From Vibrio sp. RE86 (GTDB lineage: Bacteria; Pseudomonadota; Gammaproteobacteria; Enterobacterales; Vibrionaceae), in contig NZ_VTXI01000012.1 of the NCBI RefSeq assembly GCF_013114545.1, positions 1 to 64,000 of the forward strand: a DNA stretch of 64,000 nt. Direction: 5' to 3'. Shown here in pieces: positions 9,860-19,778 of this stretch. The notes under the pieces were generated by a model. The model ran no database searches. It saw only the letters and a program-made list of their open reading frames with translations, and was not told the DNA's origin. The translations under genes and the position numbers were made by a program. Every line of letters starts with the position of its first letter. Position 1 is the stretch's first letter.

Positions 9860-11290
9860 ATGAAGCCAATCCTACCTAACTACAGTGACTCTGGTGTACT
9901 TATCATCGGTGATGTCATGCTTGATCGCTATTGGTATGGTCCAACTGGCCGTATTTCGCCTGAAGCGCCAGTACCTGTAGTCAAAGTAGAAAACAATGAA
10001 GAGCGCCCAGGTGGTGCTGCCAACGTAGCAATGAATATTGCTTCACTAGGCGGACATGCTCATATTGTAGGTTTAACAGGGATTGATGAACCAGCGAAAG
10101 CACTTAATGAAACGCTTTCAGCACTGAAAGTGAAGTGTGATTTTGTTGGCCTACCAAACTACCCAACGATCACTAAGCTACGTGTAATGAGCCGTGGCCA
10201 ACAACTCATCCGTCTAGATTTTGAAGATAAGTTTGAGAACGTAGACGCTGACCTGATTCTAGATCGTATGGAGCTTGCGCTACCGAAAGTAAAATCCGTG
10301 GTTCTTTCTGACTATGCGAAAGGCGCGTTAGAGCACGTTCAGCAGTTTATTCAAAAAGCGCGTGCGGCAAAAGTACCTGTATTCATTGACCCGAAAGGTG
10401 CCGACTTTGAGCGCTACCGTGGTGCGACGCTACTAACGCCAAATATGGCTGAGTTTGAACTTGTCGTTGGTAAAGTAAGATCAGATGAAGAACTGATAGA
10501 GAAAGGTCTTGCACTCATTGAAGAGTTTGACTTTGAAGCGCTACTTGTGACACGCAGCGAGCATGGTATGACGCTACTTCGTCGTGGTCACGCACCTTTC
10601 CACCTACCGACTCAAGCGAAAGAAGTGTATGACGTAACAGGTGCGGGTGATACGGTCATCTCTGTACTGGCAGCTTCAGTAGCTGCAGGTAAGCCTCTTG
10701 ATGAAGCGTGTGCATTAGCAAATGCCGCAGCAGGCATTGTGGTAGGTAAATTGGGTACTTCGACACTGTCTACGATTGAATTGGCTGAAGCTGTTCATGG
10801 TAGCCAAGACACAGACTATGGTGTGATTGGCGAGCAAGCTCTGATTGAAGCGGTGAAGAAAGCGCAAGCAAAAGGCGAGAAAGTCGTAATGACAAATGGC
10901 TGCTTCGATATTCTTCATGCGGGCCATGTATCTTACCTTAATCATGCTGGTGAACTTGGTGACCGTCTGATTGTTGCTGTAAATACAGATGAGTCTGTGA
11001 AGCGCTTGAAAGGCCCTGGTCGTCCAGTAAACCCGACTGATCGCCGCATGGCAGTATTAGCAGGTCTTGGAGCGGTTGATTGGGTTGTCCCATTTGGTGA
11101 AGATACACCTCAACGTCTGATTTCTGAAGTGTTACCAGATTTACTTGTTAAAGGTGGTGACTATAAACCTGAAGAGATTGCTGGTGGTAAAGAAGTGATT
11201 GCCAACGGCGGTGCGGTTGAAGTGCTTAATTTCGAAGATGGTTGTTCTACCACAGAAATTATCGATGCGATTAAAGGCGGTCGTGGCTAA
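9860..11290 (+). CDS. hldE: Bifunctional heptose-7-phosphate kinase / heptose-1-phosphate adenylyltransferase
   Basis: The 476-residue fusion carries out two steps of ADP-heptose synthesis for the lipopolysaccharide inner core. Residues 1 to about 315 form a PfkB/ribokinase-type kinase, with GGAANVAMN near residue 52 and the DVTGAGDT anion-hole motif near 258. Residues from about 344 form a nucleotidyltransferase with the [10 protein letters not shown] motif (HxGH). Length and domain order match E. coli HldE (RfaE). ATG start with GGAG upstream. It lies downstream of glnE, and a strong terminator follows the stop. Confidence 0.97.
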   Translation: MKPILPNYSDSGVLIIGDVMLDRYWYGPTGRISPEAPVPVVKVENNEERPGGAANVAMNIASLGGHAHIVGLTGIDEPAKALNETLSALKVKCDFVGLPNYPTITKLRVMSRGQQLIRLDFEDKFENVDADLILDRMELALPKVKSVVLSDYAKGALEHVQQFIQKARAAKVPVFIDPKGADFERYRGATLLTPNMAEFELVVGKVRSDEELIEKGLALIEEFDFEALLVTRSEHGMTLLRRGHAPFHLPTQAKEVYDVTGAGDTVISVLAASVAAGKPLDEACALANAAAGIVVGKLGTSTLSTIELAEAVHGSQDTDYGVIGEQALIEAVKKAQAKGEKVVMTNGCFDILHAGHVSYLNHAGELGDRLIVAVNTDESVKRLKGPGRPVNPTDRRMAVLAGLGAVDWVVPFGEDTPQRLISEVLPDLLVKGGDYKPEEIAGGKEVIANGGAVEVLNFEDGCSTTEIIDAIKGGRG

Positions 11291-11310
11291 CTTGCCCGTG
11301 CTTCAATAGT

Positions 11311-11341
11311 AAAAATGCTCGCTTTGATAGCGAGCATTTTT
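11311..11341 (+). terminator. Intrinsic terminator after hldE
   Basis: A stem (AAATGCTCGCT with AGCGAGCATTT, short loop) is followed by Ts, 20 bp after the hldE stop. Confidence 0.9.
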
Positions 11342-11383
11342 GTAGGTAGCGGTTTAGCTAAACAGCATAGAAAAACTAGCAAC

Positions 11384-11412
11384 AAAAAATGGAGCCAAAC
11401 GGCTCCATTTTT
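11384..11412 (-). terminator. Intrinsic terminator for arcA
   Basis: A near-symmetrical hairpin (AAAAATGGAGCC with GGCTCCATTTTT, 4-nt loop) can serve both strands. It faces the end of minus-strand arcA and backs up the hldE terminator from the other side. Confidence 0.85.
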
Positions 11413-11433
11413 AAATTGGTAAGTGCTGTATCA

Positions 11434-11467
11434 CTTAGTCTTCTAGATCGCTTATTCTTCTAGATCA
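11434..11467. repeat. 17-bp imperfect tandem duplication across the arcA stop codon
   Basis: Two adjacent 17-bp units, CTTAGTCTTCTAGATCG and CTTATTCTTCTAGATCA, differ at two positions. The second unit contains the end of arcA (minus strand, DLEE then stop). The first, just beyond the stop, would spell DLED and a stop in another frame. E. coli ArcA ends in DLED, so the downstream unit looks like the older end. Confidence 0.8.
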
Positions 11468-12168
11468 CCGCAGAAGCGGTAGCCTTCACCGTGGATCGTA
11501 GCAATGATTTCTGGCGTGCCAGATACCGATTCGAAGTGCTTACGAATACGACGAATAGTCACGTCTACTGTACGATCATGTGGCTTAAGCTCACGGCCCG
11601 TCATTTTCTTCAGTAGGTCTGCACGAGTCTGGATCTTGCCTGGGTTTTCACAGAAGTGAAGTAGGGCACGGAACTCAGAACGTGGCAGTTTGTAACCGTC
11701 ACCGCTCGGGCTAACTAAAGAACGACTGTTGATGTCTAGTACCCAACCGTTGAATACGTACTTCTCAACGCTGCGTTTTTCTTCTGTTACCGCGCTAGAG
11801 TTCATAGAACGGTTAAGAAGGTTACGTGCACGGATAGTTAGTTCACGTGGGTTAAATGGTTTTGTGATGTAATCATCAGCACCAATTTCTAGACCAAGAA
11901 TCTTATCAACTTCGTTGTCACGACCAGTTAAAAACATCAGTGCAACATTTGCTTGCTCACGCAGTTCACGTGCTAGCAATAGACCATTCTTGCCTGGTAG
12001 GTTGATGTCCATGATAACCAAGTTAACTTGGTTGTCAGACAGCACCTGGTGCATCTCTTCACCGTCACTGGCCTCGAAAACAGCGTATCCCTCTGCTTCA
12101 AAAATACTCTTTAGAGTGTTACGAGTTACTTGCTCATCTTCAACAATAAGAATGTGCGGGGTTTGCAT
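11452..12168 (-). CDS. arcA: Response regulator ArcA (aerobic respiration control)
   Basis: The 238-residue OmpR/PhoB-type regulator has a receiver domain with acidic pocket (E10, D11), phospho-acceptor D54 (VIMDINLPG) and a KPF motif, then a winged-helix DNA-binding domain (about 135-234). The near-identity to E. coli ArcA supports the name. Phosphorylated by ArcB (57029-59380 here), it represses aerobic respiration genes under low oxygen. It stands alone on the minus strand with a long 5' region shared with DUF3293 that holds an FNR-type site. The C-terminus reads DLEE rather than DLED, next to a small duplication. In E. coli arcA also lies close to the thr operon. Confidence 0.97.
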   Translation of the reverse strand: MQTPHILIVEDEQVTRNTLKSIFEAEGYAVFEASDGEEMHQVLSDNQVNLVIMDINLPGKNGLLLARELREQANVALMFLTGRDNEVDKILGLEIGADDYITKPFNPRELTIRARNLLNRSMNSSAVTEEKRSVEKYVFNGWVLDINSRSLVSPSGDGYKLPRSEFRALLHFCENPGKIQTRADLLKKMTGRELKPHDRTVDVTIRRIRKHFESVSGTPEIIATIHGEGYRFCGDLEE

Positions 12169-12494
12169 TGGCGGTACCTAAACTTGTGAAAAATTTGTGC
12201 TAATAGAATAAATTCTAGGCAAAAACATAACATACAGGTAATGTGATGTTGATAATAAACCAAAGACTATAAAAAAACACTCTCTTTGATCGCCCGCCAT
12301 CCTTGGTGCTTCTTTTCTACTCTAGAGGTCCTTGTCCTCAGTATTCCATTAGTCTTTGAGGCGGATTTTATAATGTTAACAGCATGCTAACAACGTAGAA
12401 GTGTTAATTCCAATCACTTTGTTGATTTATATCAAGTGTTCGAATGTAACAAATATTAATAGTATCTAGTAAATGTAAATTGGTTGAGGTGCCT
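12169..12494. promoter_or_regulatory. Divergent regulatory region between arcA and DUF3293
   Basis: This 326-bp AT-rich gap separates divergent genes. It contains a perfect FNR-type palindrome (12422-12435). It also has a GTTAAC...GCTAAC inverted element around 12374-12392 and a GTTAATT at 12403-12409, which resemble pieces of ArcA-binding sites. Autoregulation by ArcA is only a suggestion, because the spacing between the elements is not the usual helical repeat. No ORF is credible here. Confidence 0.5.
12422..12435. promoter_or_regulatory. FNR-type binding site
   Basis: TTGATTTATATCAA matches the FNR consensus TTGAT-N4-ATCAA at every defined position. It lies 60-73 bp upstream of the DUF3293 ATG and about 260 bp upstream of the arcA start. 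FNR activation of arcA from a distal promoter is known in E. coli, so arcA is the likelier target. Confidence 0.7.
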
Positions 12495-12881
12495 ATGATC
12501 GATTCTCAACTCTGGCAGGCGTACAGCAACCCTTTCTTTCGCTTTTCAAAGGTACCGCAAGGTTCAAGCTTTGCGATCATTACTGCCTGGAACCCAGCTA
12601 GTGTTTGGCTGTCTCAAGAAGAGAATGACAGAAATAATCAGCACTTAGCGCAAGATATAGACCATACTTACTTTAGTATGGTCGATGTTGGCGATGAGAG
12701 TTTTTCTTGGGTTGAAACCAGTTTTGCTGTGGAAATGACGTTGCAGCGATCACTCGAACTGGGCAAGAAATATGGTCAAAATGCCATTTATTTCATTGAA
12801 GGTGAAAGACTCTTTCTAATCTCTTGCGACAAAGAACAGACGAAAGTTTCGCTTGGGAATTGGCGAGACCGATGTAGATAA
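12495..12881 (+). CDS. DUF3293 domain-containing protein
   Basis: The 128-residue soluble protein has a conserved opening (FFRFSKVP) and a central [11 protein letters not shown] motif typical of DUF3293, a family of unknown function found in gamma-proteobacteria. ATG 12495 is preceded by GAGGT; a TTG five codons upstream is less likely. rraA begins 28 bp after its stop on the same strand, so the two are probably co-transcribed. The FNR-type site upstream could make it oxygen-responsive. Confidence 0.75.
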   Translation: MIDSQLWQAYSNPFFRFSKVPQGSSFAIITAWNPASVWLSQEENDRNNQHLAQDIDHTYFSMVDVGDESFSWVETSFAVEMTLQRSLELGKKYGQNAIYFIEGERLFLISCDKEQTKVSLGNWRDRCR

Positions 12882-12909
12882 AGGATTTTTACAAGCTCAT
12901 GGAGGAAAA

Positions 12910-13395
12910 ATGAAAGATATTACCCCTGATATTTGCGATAAATATGAAGACAAGGTGACCCTGCTCAATTTACCGCTTCACAGCTTTGGGCGTAAATTTG
13001 CTTTCTATGGTGAGATCGTCACGGTCCGTTGCTATCACGATAATTCGAAAGTACGAGAAGTGCTTAGCCAAGATGGCAAAGGAAAAGTGCTAGTGGTTGA
13101 CGGTCATGGATCTTGCCAAAAGGCTCTGCTTGGCGACCAGCTGGCAATTCTTGCGATTGATAACAATTGGGAGGGGATCATTGTTAATGGTGCAGTCCGT
13201 GATGTTGCTGCGATGGCAGAAATGGAGCTAGGGATTAAAGCCCTTGGCACAAACCCGTTTAAGACCGAGAAGCGTGGTGCGGGTGAAGTAAACGTGACTC
13301 TAACGGTACACAATCAAATGATTCAACCAGGCGATTACATCTATGCAGATTGGAATGGCGTTTTGATGTCAACAGAGTTGCTAGACTGGAATTAA
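12910..13395 (+). CDS. rraA: Regulator of RNase E activity RraA
   Basis: The 161-residue product has the length and sequence of RraA: start [31 protein letters not shown] and [11 protein letters not shown]. RraA trimers bind the C-terminal scaffold region of RNase E and inhibit mRNA decay. The fold is related to class II aldolases, and older databases misnamed it MenG. ATG 12910 has a perfect GGAGG. The longer frame from 12853 overlaps the upstream gene and adds unrelated residues. Its stop codon overlaps the stop of the convergent gene at 13392 by four bases. Confidence 0.95.
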   Translation: MKDITPDICDKYEDKVTLLNLPLHSFGRKFAFYGEIVTVRCYHDNSKVREVLSQDGKGKVLVVDGHGSCQKALLGDQLAILAIDNNWEGIIVNGAVRDVAAMAEMELGIKALGTNPFKTEKRGAGEVNVTLTVHNQMIQPGDYIYADWNGVLMSTELLDWN

Positions 13396-13853
13396 AACCG
13401 AAACCCAAGGCCTACTTCGACGCCTGATTGCCACTCTTGATAATCAAGGGTGGCATGGATATCTAAGTGCTCGGTCAATCGCATACGACTCGATACCTCA
13501 GCCGCAATATTGGTCTCTTTTCCTTGCTCTAACGTCTCTTCACTGTATGAGTGGAGGGTACTTTTAACCGAAACTCTCGGTGTTACCTGATAGCTCACCC
13601 CACTTAAAAATCCAGTTTCATTACTCGTATCATTATTATTCAAACGTGCCCCAACGTAGAGGTCTATCTTGTTGAACACGTTGTATGAGTAACCGCCATC
13701 GACTTTCCAAGAATCAAACTGCTGTTGGTCTTGTTCACTAGAGAGAAAGATTTTATGTGGCGATGTCTGTTGTTGAGATGGCAGGGCAGGAAGCTCAGTG
13801 GCAAACAACGGACAGGCGAAAGCTAGCGCTGACAGGCTTAGAATTGTTCTCAT
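13392..13853 (-). CDS. Small outer-membrane beta-barrel-like protein, unknown function
   Basis: I do not recognise a named family. The 153-residue product has a signal peptide (about 1-18, cleavage after LFA), a Gln-rich stretch and then about six alternating-residue segments (such as [31 protein letters not shown]). It ends in phenylalanine, the usual C-terminal signal for BAM-mediated outer-membrane insertion. This suggests a small beta-barrel. The ATG has GGGAG upstream. It is convergent and overlapping with rraA and divergent from the thr leader. There is no sign of foreign composition. Confidence 0.7.
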   Translation of the reverse strand: MRTILSLSALAFACPLFATELPALPSQQQTSPHKIFLSSEQDQQQFDSWKVDGGYSYNVFNKIDLYVGARLNNNDTSNETGFLSGVSYQVTPRVSVKSTLHSYSEETLEQGKETNIAAEVSSRMRLTEHLDIHATLDYQEWQSGVEVGLGFRF

Positions 13854-14086
13854 TGGCCACTCCCTGTTGTTTTTTTGTCCACTGCGTTTCTAATTAAAGC
13901 ATAAAACTATTGGACTAGCTGAAAGTTTCATATAGCGATTAGTTATTACTATATGTGCGTATCGTTTCATCAAACTGTGAAATTGTTGTGTTTCTTAATT
14001 TCTTGTTTGTGAATGCGAGTGAGGTGGAGTGTAAACAAAAAATAGTAATTTTTCGTTGACGCAGGGATGAGAAATAAGGTAAACGT
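13854..14086. promoter_or_regulatory. Divergent promoter region of the outer-membrane gene and thr operon
   Basis: The gap is AT-rich and should hold the thr promoter. I could not settle on one convincing -35/-10 pair. No ORF or other recognised element was seen. Confidence 0.4.
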
Positions 14087-14197
14087 ATGGGTAAGCAAAC
14101 ATATCGTAAAGATACTAATTATATGCAGCACCAAAGCCTAGTAATGACCACAACCATTATTATTACCGACATCGCAATTGTTGGGGCAGGCTGCTAA
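14087..14197 (+). CDS. thrL: thr operon leader peptide
   Basis: The 36-residue ORF contains the run TTTIIIT encoded by consecutive Thr and Ile codons (14147-14167). AAGG lies seven bases before the ATG. An attenuator hairpin lies 13 bp past its stop and thrA follows. In the known mechanism, ribosome stalling at Thr/Ile codons when charged tRNA is scarce prevents terminator formation and allows thrABC transcription. A shorter start at ATG 14123 is possible (24 residues) but has no comparable ribosome site. Confidence 0.88.
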   Translation: MGKQTYRKDTNYMQHQSLVMTTTIIITDIAIVGAGC

Positions 14198-14210
14198 GCG
14201 AAAGAAATTC

Positions 14211-14251
14211 AAAAAAAAGGCCTGTATCCCACAAGATACAGGCCTTTTTTT
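14211..14251 (+). terminator. Attenuator terminator of the thr operon
   Basis: A long perfect stem (AAGGCCTGTATC with GATACAGGCCTT, 6-nt loop) is followed by a T-run and stands between thrL and thrA. Its position immediately after a Thr/Ile-rich leader peptide is diagnostic of attenuation. Confidence 0.92.
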
Positions 14252-14281
14252 ATACCGATTTAAAACAATTTGGAGGAAGGG

Positions 14282-16741
14282 ATGCGAGTTTTAAAGTTTG
14301 GAGGTTCATCATTAGCCGATGCTGATCGTTTTTTACGAGCAGCGGATATCATTGCTAATAATGCGCAGCAAGAAGAAGTCGCCGTAGTGCTTTCAGCGCC
14401 GGGCAAAACAACCAATAAATTAGTTTCAGTGATTGACGGAGCACTGAAAAACGGCGAAGCAGAATTACAAATAGCTGAGCTTGAAGATTCTTTCCGTGAT
14501 CTTTTCCAAGACATAAAACAGGTACTGCCAAATATTGATGGCAGTGGCTATGACAACCAAGTCAAGACGTCTCTTACTCAACTGCGCCAATTTGTCCACG
14601 GTGTGAACCTGCTAGGTATGTGTCCAGACCATGTGAATGCTCGCATTATCAGTAAAGGTGAGCGTGTCTCTATTCAGTTGATGAAAGCGGTACTGGAGGC
14701 GAAAGGTCAGCCAGCAAGCCTTATTGACCCTGTGCAGTATCTCTTTGCTCGCGGCGATCATTTAGAAGCGATGGTCGACGTTGAAATTTCAACGCAAAAT
14801 TTCCGTCAAAACCCGTTACCGCAAGGTCACGTAAATATCATGCCGGGCTTTACAGCTGGTAATGAGTCAGGTGAGTTAGTCACTTTGGGCCGTAATGGCT
14901 CTGACTACTCAGCGGCCGTCTTAGCAGCTTGTCTGCGTGCAGATTGCTGTGAAATCTGGACCGATGTTGATGGCGTATATAACTGTGACCCACGTCTAGT
15001 AGACGATGCTCGCTTGCTTAAATCGCTAAGTTATCAAGAAGCGATGGAACTCTCTTACTTTGGCGCGTCAGTTCTTCACCCGAAAACGATCGCCCCAATT
15101 GCTCAATTCCACATCCCATGCTTAATCAAAAACAGCTTTAACCCACAAGGTGCAGGCACTTTAATTGGTCAAGACACTGGCGAAGACAACCTAGCAATCA
15201 AAGGCATCACTACACTGAGTGACCTTACGATGGTCAATGTGTCTGGTCCAGGCATGAAGGGCATGGTTGGCATGGCGAGCCGTGTCTTTGGTGCGATGTC
15301 TTCAGCTGGCGTATCTATTGTACTTATTACTCAATCTTCTTCAGAGTACAGCATCAGTTTCTGTATTGAAGCGCAAGACAAAGCATTAGCAGAGCAAGCT
15401 CTGAGTGATACGTTTGAGCTAGAACTGAAAGATGGCCTGTTGGAGCCGGTTGAATTTATTAGTGACGTTGCGATCGTGACTCTCGTGGGTGATGGTATGC
15501 GTACATCTCGCGGCGTAGCTTCTCAATTCTTCTCATCTTTGGCTGAAGTGAACGTTAATATCGTAGCGATTGCGCAAGGATCTTCTGAGCGAGCGATTTC
15601 TGCGGTTATCCCTGAAGATAAGATCTCTGAAGCGATCAAAGCGTGTCACGAGAATCTATTCAACTCTAAACATTTCCTTGATGTCTTTGTTGTTGGTGTC
15701 GGTGGTGTTGGTGGCGAGCTTGTTGACCAGATTCAGCGACAGCAAGGCAAGCTAGCAGAGAAGGGCATCATCTTAAGAGTATGTGGCTTAGCGAACAGTA
15801 AAGGCTTGCTGCTTGATAGCGAAGGCTTACCACTAGATCATTGGCGTGATCGTATGAACGATGCGTCTGAAGAGTTCAGCCTAGCTCGCTTGATCTCTTT
15901 GGTTCAACGAAACCACATCATTAACCCTGTCCTTGTTGATTGTACTTCGAGCGAAGCGATTGCTAACCAATATGCTGATTTCTTAGCTGCGGGTTTCCAC
16001 GTCGTAACACCAAACAAGAAAGCGAACACAGCAAGCATGGCGTACTACCATCAGTTGCGTGACGTTGCTCGTAGCTCTCGTCGTAAACTGATGTACGAAA
16101 CAACGGTTGGTGCAGGTCTTCCTGTTATTGAAAACCTACAAAACCTAATCTCGGCAGGTGATGAACTAGAGCGCTTCACCGGTATTCTTTCAGGTTCTCT
16201 GTCATATATCTTCGGTAAGCTTGATGAAGGCATGACACTTAGCCAAGCAACCAATATTGCTAACGATAATGGCTTTACGGAACCAGACCCACGTGATGAC
16301 CTTTCTGGTATGGATGTCGCACGTAAACTACTGATTCTTGCTCGTGAAGCGGGTATGAACTTAGAACTTGAAGATGTGATTGTTGACCAAGCACTTCCAC
16401 CAGGTTTTGATGATTCAGGCAGCATCGAGGAGTTTATGGCTCGCCTACCAGAAGCGGATGCTTATTTCCAAGAGCAATCTGCAAAAGCAGCCGAAGAGGG
16501 TAAAGTACTGCGCTATGTCGGTGAGATTGCCGATGGTCAGTGCCGTGTCAGTGTTGCTGCTGTGGATGAGAATGATCCAATGTTCAAGATCAAAGATGGT
16601 GAAAATGCGCTAGCATTCTTTAGCCGCTACTATCAGCCGATTCCACTCGTTCTACGTGGCTACGGTGCAGGTACTGAAGTAACTGCAGCAGGTGTATTCT
16701 CTGATGTGATGCGTACGTTAGGTTGGAAGCTAGGAGTATAA
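14282..16741 (+). CDS. thrA: Bifunctional aspartokinase I / homoserine dehydrogenase I
   Basis: The 819-residue protein (E. coli ThrA is 820) has an aspartokinase domain (start [10 protein letters not shown], about 1-290), tandem ACT regulatory domains (about 315-460) and a homoserine dehydrogenase domain (about 465-819). The latter has a Rossmann motif ([11 protein letters not shown]) and VTPNKKANT. It performs the first and third steps from aspartate to threonine and is feedback-inhibited by threonine in the family. ATG 14282 has GGAGGAAGG; an upstream TTG at 14270 lies within that ribosome site region. First structural gene of thrABC. Confidence 0.97.
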   Translation: MRVLKFGGSSLADADRFLRAADIIANNAQQEEVAVVLSAPGKTTNKLVSVIDGALKNGEAELQIAELEDSFRDLFQDIKQVLPNIDGSGYDNQVKTSLTQLRQFVHGVNLLGMCPDHVNARIISKGERVSIQLMKAVLEAKGQPASLIDPVQYLFARGDHLEAMVDVEISTQNFRQNPLPQGHVNIMPGFTAGNESGELVTLGRNGSDYSAAVLAACLRADCCEIWTDVDGVYNCDPRLVDDARLLKSLSYQEAMELSYFGASVLHPKTIAPIAQFHIPCLIKNSFNPQGAGTLIGQDTGEDNLAIKGITTLSDLTMVNVSGPGMKGMVGMASRVFGAMSSAGVSIVLITQSSSEYSISFCIEAQDKALAEQALSDTFELELKDGLLEPVEFISDVAIVTLVGDGMRTSRGVASQFFSSLAEVNVNIVAIAQGSSERAISAVIPEDKISEAIKACHENLFNSKHFLDVFVVGVGGVGGELVDQIQRQQGKLAEKGIILRVCGLANSKGLLLDSEGLPLDHWRDRMNDASEEFSLARLISLVQRNHIINPVLVDCTSSEAIANQYADFLAAGFHVVTPNKKANTASMAYYHQLRDVARSSRRKLMYETTVGAGLPVIENLQNLISAGDELERFTGILSGSLSYIFGKLDEGMTLSQATNIANDNGFTEPDPRDDLSGMDVARKLLILAREAGMNLELEDVIVDQALPPGFDDSGSIEEFMARLPEADAYFQEQSAKAAEEGKVLRYVGEIADGQCRVSVAAVDENDPMFKIKDGENALAFFSRYYQPIPLVLRGYGAGTEVTAAGVFSDVMRTLGWKLGV

Positions 16742-16745
16742 ACTT

Positions 16746-17714
16746 ATGAGTCGTGGTATGGATGTAGTCGTTTACGCTCCCGCTTCAATTGGTAATGTAA
16801 GCGTTGGTTTTGATGTTCTTGGGGCGGCGGTGTCCCCAGTTGATGGCACTCTATTAGGTGATCGTGTTCAGGTAAAAGCGGGCAATGAACCGTTTTCACT
16901 TAACACTGCTGGTAACTTCGTTTCTAAGTTGCCAGAGAACCCAAAAGAGAACATAGTCTATGACTGTTGGCGTGTGTTTGCTCGCGAGCTAGAAAAGAAA
17001 GGTGAGGCGCTGCTTCCGCTGGAAATGACGCTAGAGAAGAACATGCCAATTGGCTCGGGACTTGGTTCGAGTGCTTGTTCAATCGTTGCTGCACTTGATG
17101 CTTTAAACCGTTTTCATGGCGAGCCGCTTAACGAGACTGAACTTTTGGCTCTAATGGGAGAGATGGAAGGTCAGATTTCGGGCGGTGTGCATTATGACAA
17201 CGTTGCGCCTTGTTATTTAGGTGGCGTCCAATTGATGCTTGAAGAGCTAGGTGTTATCAGCCAAGAAGTTCCATGCTTCGACGATTGGTATTGGGTAATG
17301 GCTTACCCGGGTATCAAAGTATCAACGGCAGAAGCAAGAGAGATCCTACCATCTCAGTACCGCCGTCAGGATATCATTGCACATGGTCGCCACCTTGCTG
17401 GCTTTATCCATGCTTGCCATTCAAATCAGCCCGAATTGGCAGCGAAAATGATCAAAGACGTGATCGCTGAACCGTATCGTGCGAAACTGCTCCCTGGCTT
17501 TGCAGATGCGCGTCAGTATGCTGCAACCGCGGGCGCTTTAGCTACCGGCATTTCTGGTAGCGGCCCGACACTATTTAGTATTTGTAAAGATCAAGATGTC
17601 GCTGAGCGTGTTGCTCGCTGGCTCGAACAGAACTACGTACAAAATGAAGAAGGATTCGTCCATGTTTGTCGTCTTAACAAACAAGGTTCGAACGTAACAG
17701 GAAGTGAGCTATGA
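16746..17714 (+). CDS. thrB: Homoserine kinase
   Basis: The 322-residue GHMP kinase phosphorylates homoserine. It has the N-terminal [18 protein letters not shown] segment and the ATP-binding motif [12 protein letters not shown] (about residue 98), plus a C-terminal GISGSGPT loop. It starts 4 bp after the thrA stop, with GGAG nine bases upstream. An internal ATG at 16758 gives a length closer to that of E. coli ThrB and cannot be ruled out. The stop overlaps the thrC start as ATGA. Confidence 0.96.
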   Translation: MSRGMDVVVYAPASIGNVSVGFDVLGAAVSPVDGTLLGDRVQVKAGNEPFSLNTAGNFVSKLPENPKENIVYDCWRVFARELEKKGEALLPLEMTLEKNMPIGSGLGSSACSIVAALDALNRFHGEPLNETELLALMGEMEGQISGGVHYDNVAPCYLGGVQLMLEELGVISQEVPCFDDWYWVMAYPGIKVSTAEAREILPSQYRRQDIIAHGRHLAGFIHACHSNQPELAAKMIKDVIAEPYRAKLLPGFADARQYAATAGALATGISGSGPTLFSICKDQDVAERVARWLEQNYVQNEEGFVHVCRLNKQGSNVTGSEL

Positions 17715-18994
17715 AGCTGTACAACATAAAAGAAAATGACGAACAAGTTTCCTTTGGCCAAGCCGTGCGCCAAGGGTTGGGCCGTAATCAAGGTCTATTT
17801 TTCCCTCAAGAATTACCAAAATTCGATGATATCGATGCGCTGTTAGCAGAAGATTTTGTTTCACGTAGTACCAAAATTCTATCTGCATTGATCGGTGATG
17901 AGCTAGCGGAAGAAAAAGTGAATTCAATGGTTGATGCAGCGTTCCAATTCCCTGCACCAATCAATAAAGTGAAAGACGGTGTTTACGCGCTAGAACTATT
18001 CCACGGTCCAACGCTTGCGTTTAAAGACTTTGGTGGCCGATTCATGGCTCAGTCTCTAGCGGCAGTTTCAGATGGCGGTAAGATTACTATCCTTACAGCG
18101 ACATCTGGTGACACAGGTGCTGCTGTTGCGCATGCTTTCTACGGTATGGAAGATATCAACGTTGTTATCCTTTACCCGCAAGGCAAAATCAGCCCACTGC
18201 AGGAGAAGCTATTCTGTACGCTAGGTAAGAACATTCATACTGTGGCGATTGATGGTGACTTTGATGCGTGTCAGGCGCTAGTAAAACAAGCTTTCGATGA
18301 TGCAGCGCTACGTGAAGAGATTGGTTTGAACTCAGCAAACTCAATCAACATCTCTCGCCTAATGGCTCAGATTTGTTACTACTTTGAAGCCGCGTCTCAG
18401 CTGAGCAAAGAAGAGCGTGAGAACCTAGTGGTTTCAGTACCAAGTGGTAACTTTGGTAACCTCACAGCGGGTCTTCTTGCCAAAGCATTGGGTCTGCCTG
18501 TTAAACGTTTCATTGCAGCAACAAACGAAAATGACACCGTGCCTCGTTACCTAGAAACAGGTCAATGGGATCCAAAACCAACGGTAGCAACGACATCAAA
18601 TGCGATGGACGTTAGCCAGCCAAATAACTGGCCACGTATTGAAGAGCTTTGCCAGCTTAAAGGTTGGGGGCTAGATACGCTTGGTAAAGGTAAAGTATCT
18701 GATGAGCAAAGTGCAGAATCAGTACGTGACCTTAAAGCACAAGGTTACCTATGTGAACCACATGGTGCAATTGCTTACCGACTGCTAGATGAGCAGCTTC
18801 AAGAGGGTGAAACAGGTCTGTTCCTATGTACAGCGCACCCAGCGAAGTTTAAAGAAGTGGTGGACGACATTCTAGGTTCTGACATCGAATTACCTGGTCC
18901 TCTGGCTAAGCATGCTGCGATGGAGCTTCTGTCTGAAGACCTAGCGAATGATTTCGACTTGCTGAAAGAAGTGTTACGTCGAGTGCAGAAATAA
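17711..18994 (+). CDS. thrC: Threonine synthase
   Basis: The 427-residue PLP enzyme converts O-phosphohomoserine to threonine. The PLP-binding lysine is in [12 protein letters not shown] (about K107), with the [12 protein letters not shown] and PSGNFGN phosphate-binding loops present. The length matches E. coli ThrC (428). It overlaps thrB by four bases, indicating translational coupling, and is the last gene before a strong terminator. Confidence 0.97.
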   Translation: MKLYNIKENDEQVSFGQAVRQGLGRNQGLFFPQELPKFDDIDALLAEDFVSRSTKILSALIGDELAEEKVNSMVDAAFQFPAPINKVKDGVYALELFHGPTLAFKDFGGRFMAQSLAAVSDGGKITILTATSGDTGAAVAHAFYGMEDINVVILYPQGKISPLQEKLFCTLGKNIHTVAIDGDFDACQALVKQAFDDAALREEIGLNSANSINISRLMAQICYYFEAASQLSKEERENLVVSVPSGNFGNLTAGLLAKALGLPVKRFIAATNENDTVPRYLETGQWDPKPTVATTSNAMDVSQPNNWPRIEELCQLKGWGLDTLGKGKVSDEQSAESVRDLKAQGYLCEPHGAIAYRLLDEQLQEGETGLFLCTAHPAKFKEVVDDILGSDIELPGPLAKHAAMELLSEDLANDFDLLKEVLRRVQK

Positions 18995-19012
18995 TACTGT
19001 CAGAGAGATACT

Positions 19013-19039
19013 AAAAAGGTCACCTCGGTGACCTTTTTT
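19013..19039 (+). terminator. Intrinsic terminator of the thr operon
   Basis: A stem (AAAAAGGTCACC with GGTGACCTTTTTT, 2-4 nt loop) with a T-run lies 18 bp after the thrC stop. Confidence 0.92.
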
Positions 19040-19084
19040 CGTTCTAAGGAATGACAACCTAAGTCAAGCCTCTAATCGGTTCGC

Positions 19085-19705
19085 TTAACGATTCAGCGCA
19101 AACGTCGGCAGCGACAAGTGCCAACGAATCGCGCCTAAGCGAATCAATAGCGTAGAAAATACACCAGCTAGGAAGGCACTATCGCTATCGGCGCCCATAG
19201 CGAGAGCCATTGTGTGGAAAACGCCACCGATGATACAGGCGGTCGCGTACACTTCGCTTCTCAATACCATAGGCACTTCTCTTGCGAGCACATCTCGAAT
19301 GATGCCACCACCACATCCTGTAATTACACCCATAATGACAGCGACTAAGGCAGAGTCTTGATATGCCATGGTTTTTTCCACGCCAATCCCAACAAATACC
19401 GCAAGGCCGATAGCGTCACAGACAGGTAAGATCCACCAAGCAAGGCGTTTTGGGCGTCTGACAATGATCATCGTCAGTAGGCAGGTTATCAAAATGGTCC
19501 AAAGGTAGTTGGTATCCGTGATCCAGAATACAGGTGTTGCGCCGAGCGCCATGTCACGAATGGTGCCACCACCAATGGCAGTAACACTGCCTAAAACAGC
19601 GACGCCAAATGGGTCCATCTTCAAACGGCCAGCGAGGAGCACGCCAGATATGGCAAATATTGCAGTACCGAACAAGTCGATAACGTAAAGCAGCATGGAA
19701 TCCAT
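19085..19705 (-). CDS. TRIC-type cation channel family protein (UPF0126, YicG/YadS-like)
   Basis: The 206-residue membrane protein has about seven helices in two homologous halves. Each half contains a glycine-rich kinked motif (GGGTIRDMALG near 45 and GGGIIRDVLAREVP near 131), the signature of the prokaryotic TRIC/UPF0126 family. Homologues form trimeric potassium-permeable channels, but the physiological substrate here is unknown. It lies on the minus strand 74 bp downstream of btuF and may be transcribed with it or alone. Confidence 0.88.
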   Translation of the reverse strand: MDSMLLYVIDLFGTAIFAISGVLLAGRLKMDPFGVAVLGSVTAIGGGTIRDMALGATPVFWITDTNYLWTILITCLLTMIIVRRPKRLAWWILPVCDAIGLAVFVGIGVEKTMAYQDSALVAVIMGVITGCGGGIIRDVLAREVPMVLRSEVYATACIIGGVFHTMALAMGADSDSAFLAGVFSTLLIRLGAIRWHLSLPTFALNR

Positions 19706-19778
19706 GACACTAAAATCTCTTACTAAAAATTGGGAACAAGAAGTGGAGACGAATTGTACGAGATCTTATGGGTAAACG

